Shown: piece by piece, positions 1 to 64,000 of the stretch
Layout: each line of letters begins with the position of its first letter
Position numbering within the stretch: position 1 is the stretch's first letter
Assembly: GCA_963691815.1 (NCBI GenBank)
Contig: OY829661.1
Coordinates: 25,938,158-26,002,157, forward strand
Length of the DNA stretch: 64,000 nucleotides
Reading direction: 5' to 3'
Source of the DNA: Echiichthys vipera
Lineage: Eukaryota; Chordata; Actinopteri; Perciformes; Trachinidae
Translations under genes and position numbers: made by a program
The notes under the pieces: generated by a model
What the model was told of the DNA's origin: nothing
Databases searched by the model: none
What the model saw: only the letters and a program-made list of their open reading frames with translations

Positions 1-378
1 CGGAGTTTTTGTGCGTCTTGTCGACTGTTTTTGAATCTTTTCATCGACCAAATCTGCAGTAAACACTCCACCTCCGCATCACACCAACGTGAACCTTTCA
101 CCGCCATTGTTTTAGATGTCCGCACGTGGTCCTTCCTTATGTCACAACAGGCGCACAGGAAATGACCTCAGAACCGTCGTAGGCCTCATGCTCGTACACG
201 TGAGCACGCTCGTGCTCGTACATGTGCAAACTTGCTTTACAAAAGCCCACATCTCCCAAACAGGCCGTGGCCACCCAGGCGCGGTGCGGTTGCACTCACA
301 CTGGTCAAACGAACTAGACTTTAGCCGTGAAGCGTGCTAACGGTGGTTATGGTACGGATGGACAGTGTGAGTGCGTCC
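1..378 (-). mobile_element. Harbinger-like MITE copy A (cut by window edge)
   Basis: Right portion of the family seen complete at 37701. The inner Myb-like segment reads on the - strand (about 1-110). It ends in GACAGTGTGAGTGCGTCC, the family's terminal inverted repeat. The left terminus is outside the window. Confidence 0.75.
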
Positions 379-1053
379 TAGATGTTTTTCTAAACCCGAC
401 TGTTTTGGTTCTCTCTACCTGCTCTTCTAGCGTAGTTTTCAGCCACTATAGGCAGCTGTTTTCTGCTAAAACCCCACCGTACTCAGCAGCAAACTGCAGA
501 CGGTCACAGGTAGAGACTAGCTGGTGAACATAGTGGAGCGTTTAGCAGCTGACGAGACAGATATTTCCCTCAGGAGTTGGTAGAGACCAAAAACAGAGCT
601 AAGACAGCGGTGAGTGTTGGACTTGCATTTGTCAGGTGGCCAGAAAAGCATCTTCCCATGAGTGATAATGCTGCTTTTTATCTGCTGGATGTGTAAAGTG
701 ACTGTTTGTGTGTGTGTAATCGTGGCAAAATGTGGTCCAGGTGACACCTACTGTAGCGGGAACTACCACAGAGGCGTTTTAAATATTTTCTTTGGTTTAC
801 GTGTGTTTTCACTGTGATAGCGTTGCTACCGTGCAAGAAGCAGTCACGAATAATTGAAGGTTTGTAGTTGAGATCAAAATGAAGGCGGTGTTTAAAAATG
901 GGTGTGATCCGAGCAACTTGGGTAGAGAGTAGAAAGGAGGCCTTGGACCCGCCACAACTTTGACTTTACGCCGCTGGCCTGATAACCGTGCCAGCAGCAG
1001 TCATGAAACTTTACAGGTGTGAGGTTGAGATCAAAATTAAGGCACAGTTCGAA

Positions 1054-1200
<147 letters not shown>

Positions 1201-2150
1201 TTTTGTCCAGGTTTAAACAGTCTTGAATTGGCTGCGTACAAGAAAAGTTAATACCAGAACTCTACCTTATTAATGGCTTATTACAACTTCGGTTATTACA
1301 AAATAATTCTGTGATCAAGTAATAGTTGATAGTTATTCAAATCTTTTTTACATAAGTAAACTTTGCACCATTCTGCTAAAAATACCAATGACACACATTT
1401 GGACACGTTCAAATATTGACCGTGTGACATTAGCTTGTGAAAGTGACTGGACTTATTGAAAGGGTATGAAGCAAATCCTTTTTGCCACATTCTCATCTTA
1501 AAGGGTATTTCCTGACATTCAGCTCGGTACTGTTATCTTTGATGTAGGCCTGTCCTGTTGGCAGCCTCCTGTACGTGCTCTCAGCGGTGTCGAGCCAAAG
1601 TGGATTATTGTGTGGTGGAGGTGATGAAAAGTAGCACAGTGTTTACCCACCAGAGTAGATAAGGCCCTCCTTTTTCCCCTAGAGGGAAGTGACCACGGTC
1701 ACACACACAGACAGAGTCCCATACAAAGCCAGAAGGCAGGTGAGATAGCCTCGTTTCCAGGGGAAAATCCACACGCAAGAGACGATAAGAGTAAAAATTA
1801 CACACGAGGCGACCGCGGCTGACCAGGAAGAACGTGGAGACGGCAGAAGGAGCAGGCACTACCCTCGGGCATAAGTATGACTTGCCTTGAGCGCAGCTGA
1901 CGGGGGCATCTTGTGACTTTTTTGTTGCCCAAGAGAAGAGGAAGGGAGTAGTGAATGACAGGCACAAAGCCAGTGGAGCCTGTGCTGTTTTTTCCACTCT
2001 TCCCGGCTTTGACAGTATTGAACAAGAACGAGTTGAGAAGACAACTGTAAATAAAGCCGAGAGAACAGGGCACACAGCCTGAAGGAAAGTAATTACCACA
2101 GTTTCACTCTTGAGTTACTTGAAACACAGTCAGCTGGGTTTGTGGACTAG

Positions 2151-2180
<30 letters not shown>
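2151..2180. repeat. (CA)n microsatellite
   Basis: About 30 bp of CA with one interruption. Confidence 0.9.
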
Positions 2181-2181
<1 letters not shown>

Positions 2182-2695
2182 GCTACCACACGCACACAGA
2201 ACGCGCAGTGGTTGTTGAAGTTGTTTTTCTGGACTGCTGTGGAGGGAAGCCGGTATGGATGTTGGTTTCTCTTCCTTGCGCTCGGAGGCGGCGGGAGCCA
2301 TGAGGACGGCGCTGGTGTCTGCTGAGAACTTACAGCTCACTCTGAAGACCGAGCTCAGTCAGGAAGAACAGGCCCTCACACACACCACGAGTAGCCCAAA
2401 GGAGACACACAAAGCCGGGTACTGTAGTAAGATCACCCTCTGACGGAGACATGCCGTAAAGTGTGTTTTTTTGTTGTAGATCTGAGTTCAGGTTAGTTCT
2501 TCATAATATTTGTCAGCTGGAAACTGAAGTTTGCTTGTCTTTTGTAAAAGAAAACCTTTATAAAAAGTGTCAGTTGTTTAAAATATAGATATACAACAAA
2601 CGTTATCATATTTCTGAATAGATTTCCTCTAAAGGTTTGGTGTTGTTGCAAATCCTTTTACGTTGAATTGAGATTATTCTATCCTAAAATGTAAA

Positions 2696-2990
2696 ATGCA
2701 GTTGATTAGTCGTTGGATGAATCGATGAGTAATCGCCTAATTGTAATTTTTTCAAGCTTTATTCAGAATTAAGTCAAGGAGAAGCTGATTTCCTGCTTTT
2801 TTTTCACAGTAACTGAATGTCTCTGGGTTTTGGACTGACAACACAGGACATTAAAAGACATCACCGTGGACTTTGAATAACGGGGACGGACATTTTTCAA
2901 TATTTTCTGACATTTTTGATTGACCAAATGCTTAATGGATGAATCTAGAAAATAATCTGCAGGTTAATCATTAATGAAAATACAGTCATT
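2696..2990 (+). mobile_element. diverged hAT-type MITE
   Basis: Same layout as 6570: gttgattagtcgttggatga at left, ggacattaaaagacatcacc inside, and aataatctgcaggttaatca at right, with many substitutions. Confidence 0.45.
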
Positions 2991-3970
2991 TTATTATTTT
3001 AAATGATGACTCATGTTGTAGCCTCCCCAAGTGTCTATGGTGCAAGGTTAATAGATTTTGTATTAAATCACAATATTATATATTAGGACAATTCTGTATT
3101 AAGACGCTGTGTGAAGCTGCATTGGGGCACAGCAGCGTTTGGAGTGTGTCATCACGCTAACATGCTCACAGTGACAATGTTAACACGTTGTTTAGCACGT
3201 TTAATGTTTACCATTCCAACCATTTTAGTTTAGCTTTTTGTTTAGCATGCTAGCATTCGCTAATTAGCCCCACATACAAAGTAGAGGTTACAGCTAATTG
3301 GAACGTCATTAGTTTTGCAGATATTTGGTCCTAAAGTAAAGTATGTTGACTTGATGATTGTGCTTGAGTGCTGCAGGGATGATGTATTTTTGTTGGTCGA
3401 TCCAGAAGCGTAGCCCTGGTTCCCTCAACAAAAAGCCAATGGGATTTTTCCATTGACAAAATAAGACAATTTTGGATTATTGCTGTAAAACGAGCTCTGT
3501 GGCGAACACAAGTTTATGATGATAAAATGTTTTGTTCAACAAAATGAGCATCTTCACAATCGTGCACCACTTTTTATGATTGTTGAAGCGCTAATGCCAT
3601 CGCGAGTGAGCTAACATTTGGATGTAAACAAACTACACAAGGTACGCCACGGACTTCATCGTCACCACCACCACTAGCTTCCAACTGATTTCAAGTGTTC
3701 GCCGTGATGACGTTTAATGTCGGTGGCGACCTCTCACTGAGCCACCTGATAGCTGATAACTTCTGATGAATTTTTTGTTGCGTTAAAACGTTAAAATCTC
3801 TTGAACCTGTGTTACAGACCCAACTTCAGGCATCGAACCAAGACCCATTTGAAAAAACCCACTGAATTTTAGGCGAAGGAATCGGAAATGCAAAAACACT
3901 AACTCATTTCTGGGTTTCAGGACTCATTCCTGCAGCACTCATAGGACTTATCCTCCCAACACTATGAATT

Positions 3971-4310
3971 CATCTCATCTCATCTTCAGGCTCTTATCCT
4001 GGGTCGGGTCGCGGGGGCAGCAGCTTTAGCAGGGGACCCCAAACTTCCCTTTCCCGGTCCACATTAACCAGCTCTAACTGGGGGATCCTGAGGCGTTCCC
4101 AGGCCAGTGTGGAGATCTAATCTCTCCACCTGGTCCTGGGTCTTCCCCGAGGCCTCCTCCCAGCTGGACGTGCCTGGAACACCTCCCTAGGGAGGCGCCC
4201 AGGGTTCATCCTTACTAGATGATCCTGAACCACCTCAACTGGCTCCTTTCAACGCAAAGGAGCAGCGGCTCTACTCCGAGTTCCTCACGGATGCTGAACT
4301 TCTCACCCTA
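3971..4310 (-). mobile_element. RTE-like LINE 3' end, copy R1
   Basis: On the - strand it encodes a segment like GRPRTRW..ISTLAWERL found at the end of fish RTE/Rex3-type ORFs, ending in a (gatga)n tail at 3971-3985. 5'-truncated. Confidence 0.65.
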
Positions 4311-4834
4311 GACTATGAATTTCCATCCAAAATTCCACCGCAATATACGCAAAGGTTTTAAAGATATTTCAGTCGGGAACAATGACGAAAACATCTCTAT
4401 CTATCCCTCACTGTGTTTCCCATCTGGTCATCACTTATCTCAATGTTTAGTCTCCATTTGGAACAAACAACCTCTGTGCTAGCTGAACAAAAAGGTGCGT
4501 TGACACTCGTCAAAGAATGAGCATGGTCATATGTGAGTGCAGCAATCTCAGCAGTAATTGGTGTGATGCTGTTGCATCGGTAAAGACGACATTCTTGCTG
4601 TTTGCGCGGGTGCATTGGGCAGCGTGTTGTATAAATGTACAGCACTGTTTGGGCTACAGGAGCCAATGTGACCCTGGCGTGTAATCGAGAAGCAGACACA
4701 GATGGTGTATACACAAAACTTTCACACCACCTTTGGTCAAGCTTTAACCCTGGGAACTGATCCGTGGAGTCTTCTCAGCACCTTGCCTTCTCTAATGTCG
4801 CCCGTAACAAGCACAAGTTTCGTTCTGTCCTCAG

Positions 4835-62328
<57,494 letters not shown>

Positions 62329-63095
62329 AGTCCCCCCCACCTCCTCCTCCTCCTCCTCCTTACTTTCTTTAGTAAAGGTAAAGGGTGAACATGACTTCAT
62401 TACACACTTCATATATTTTCTTCCTGTGGTTTAGGACGATCGGGGCCGTGCTTGCGTCGTCCTGAATCGCAGGAATAACTTTGTGAAAGTCTGGATTAAA
62501 GTGATGATCCCCCCTTTTTAACACTCACAGAAGTGATAATGAGTTCCCCTTTTATAAGTCCTCTAAACACGACACTACTCCATCCAGTCATGTGAAAACA
62601 ACTGGTCTTTTACATCCGCGGACGACTTTTTAAACGCAGCGTTGTTACGTACAAACACGAGGTACCTTTGCCGCCTCACTCACAGTTTCTGTTCCTCCTT
62701 TGAGCGTTTACACAAAGTGAGATACTCCACTGAAGCATCGACGTCTGACTGTATTTCACAGGCGTCTGTGCCTGAGCCAAACCACCCTGTTTATGCATCG
62801 ACGGACTTTAGTTTTAGTTTTAGTGCCAAGGAAAAAAGACCCGTCTACTGTAAACACTCTCGTGACGCTGCTGCAACACCAAAAAACACCAATTTCCCCC
62901 AATGAAGTTTTACATTCCAACCTTCACACTCCCCTTCCCAGATCACTCGTTCAAGTGCCTTCTTCGTGAAAATAATGTTATTAAAAACAAAAAACGTATA
63001 TGTCAGACTTGAATCAACAAGGTCTTTTTATTTGTATCGCTTTTCCTGAACAATAAACAATTAAAAAAACACAATAAACCCTTTTTTAAATTTTT
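62329..63095 (+). other. ap3b1: putative ap3b1 3' UTR
   Basis: Sequence after the stop has a (TCC)n run at 62341-62360 and no splice-like structure. The far boundary is inferred from the AATAAA pair near 63052-63078 followed by a T-rich stretch. An earlier ATTAAA at 62495-62500 could give a shorter form. Confidence 0.55.
63052..63078 (+). promoter_or_regulatory. twin polyadenylation signals
   Basis: AATAAA at 63052-63057 and again at 63073-63078, followed within 10-30 bp by a T-rich element, the usual layout of a vertebrate cleavage/polyadenylation site on the gene strand. Confidence 0.5.
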
Positions 63096-63149
63096 ATTTT
63101 TGTCCTCCTCGTGATGACAGCTCCATTTGGACCGCATCACCCGACGACG

Positions 63150-63172
63150 TCTCTCTCTCCGACGTCTCTCTC

Positions 63173-63210
<38 letters not shown>
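63150..63210. repeat. (CT)n tract downstream of ap3b1
   Basis: CT repeat with two breaks, about 61 bp, just past the inferred polyadenylation site. Confidence 0.95.
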
Positions 63211-63707
63211 CGTGATTTACGGTCACTTAGATGAACGTGGCTGAAACACAAAATCGTTAATGATGAGCACTCGCTAATTGGCAGGCGGAGGCGCACGCCA
63301 CGCGCTCATGACACTGTGATTTTGATGGATCTGTCGCTCCACCTGCTGACATATGTTCTTCCTCCCCTTATCTCCCATGTTTCCATCCAGCATCCACCCT
63401 GTTGCATCGTGTGAAACAGGAGTAGGCACGCAGTCGTGATCTGGTCTGCAGCAAAACAGTTCCTATAGATATATATAGATATACACTATAACGCAAGGAT
63501 AGTGTAAATCCCAATAGATAGGACCACGTCACATAAATTGAACACAAAGGTGTCAGTCCAACAGTGACTTCAGTGCTAAAGTTACAGTCTTAAAGAGCTC
63601 TGTGTCATTCTTTATGGCGATTAGCCGTCAAAGATCCAAACGGTGTCGCTCGTGTGACGTCAGGCGGTTTAAGGCTCAATCCAAATGTGCGGACTTCACC
63701 GCGGTGC

Positions 63708-63922
63708 AGACAGATGTGCGTCCTCCACAGAGCTGGGTCTGTCTGACGTTCCTGTCTGTTATAGTGAAGGTTTTCAACGCCACCGTACTCTACGGGGGAA
63801 TTGTTGGGTCTCTGTAAATCATAAATAAGTCATAGAATGTGGTCTTTACCTGCTCTGTAAAGTGTCCTGAGATAACTTTTGTTAGGATTTGACACTATAA
63901 ATGAAACTGAATTGAATCGAAC
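63708..63922 (+). repeat. dispersed repeat N, copy 2
   Basis: agctgggtctgtctgacgtt, gggggaattgttgggtctct and tgtaaagtgtcctgagataa, ending in gaattgaatcga. Inverted relative to copy 1. Confidence 0.7.
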
Positions 63923-64000
63923 TTGCCGTTTCGGTTGCATTCCCGGGAAGTCTGCGACGTCCGGGGGCTGTTTTAAATAATAAGCCATTCATCCGGTTCA

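Larger units (their letters stand above)
63096..64000 (+). other. downstream flank of ap3b1
   Basis: CT tract (63150-63210) and dispersed repeat N2 (63708-63922). No exon of a neighbouring gene is recognised. Confidence 0.6.

Noticed and set aside
1605..2099. 164-codon ORF on the - strand
   Set aside because: No recognisable domain, Cys/Phe/Ser-rich chance composition, no splice or promoter context.
2255..2443. Possible first coding exon of ap3b1 (ATG in a GC-richer patch)
   Set aside because: The reading frame lacks the expected end (…Lys split codon before a GT) and shows no similarity to AP-3 beta N-termini.

Overview
This window is vertebrate, almost certainly teleost (percomorph-like), nuclear DNA. 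It holds most of one multi-exon protein-coding gene on the + strand, with long introns full of dinucleotide microsatellites, tRNA-derived SINEs, LINE 3' ends and MITEs of types common in fish genomes. There is no sign of prokaryotic organisation. Apart from this gene and relics of transposon genes, no other coding locus is recognised on either strand.

The gene is ap3b1, the beta-3A large subunit of the AP-3 adaptor complex. I assembled 26 consecutive coding exons (called E1 to E26 here, window numbering) between 4835 and 62328. All have AG/GT boundaries and compatible phases. Together they give 1062 codons ending in a stop. The first bases of E1 complete a split codon, so an upstream coding exon with the start methionine is missing from the window; E1 probably corresponds to exon 2 of the mammalian gene. 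E1-E16 encode the adaptin trunk (HEAT/armadillo solenoid), E17-E20 a Ser/Glu/Lys-rich hinge, E20/E21 a clathrin-box motif (LLDLDDF), and E22-E26 the C-terminal appendage region. The last two exons resemble AP3B1 rather than AP3B2. A 3' UTR with two AATAAA signals follows.

Layout: 1-4834 is upstream intron or 5' sequence with a Harbinger-type MITE, a 146-bp (AC)n and an RTE-like LINE end. The trunk exons run from 4835 to 26390. The introns between them carry hAT-type MITE relics, two V-SINE-like copies flanking E6, a three-unit 182-bp tandem repeat, and a 467-bp snapback palindrome in intron 15. The hinge exons (29188-36679) are interspersed with further MITEs and SINEs. Intron 21 (36680-47950) is the largest and ends in a Rex1/CR1-like LINE 3' end running into about 380 bp of (ATCT)n/(CT)n just before E22. 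Intron 25 (54629-62174) contains long low-repeat, homeobox-motif-bearing stretches.

Most notable points: (1) at least six copies of a 3-bp-TSD MITE family carrying a decayed Myb/SANT-like coding segment; (2) two CT microsatellites at splice acceptors (E5, E22); (3) the snapback palindrome; (4) inverted SINE pairs, one bracketing the single exon E22; (5) an acceptor fused to a donor-like GTAAG at E25; (6) several conserved-noncoding-element-like segments, which could be enhancers of the developmental gene otp if the known vertebrate otp-tbca-ap3b1 linkage holds here. All functional statements beyond the coding gene are inference from sequence reading alone.
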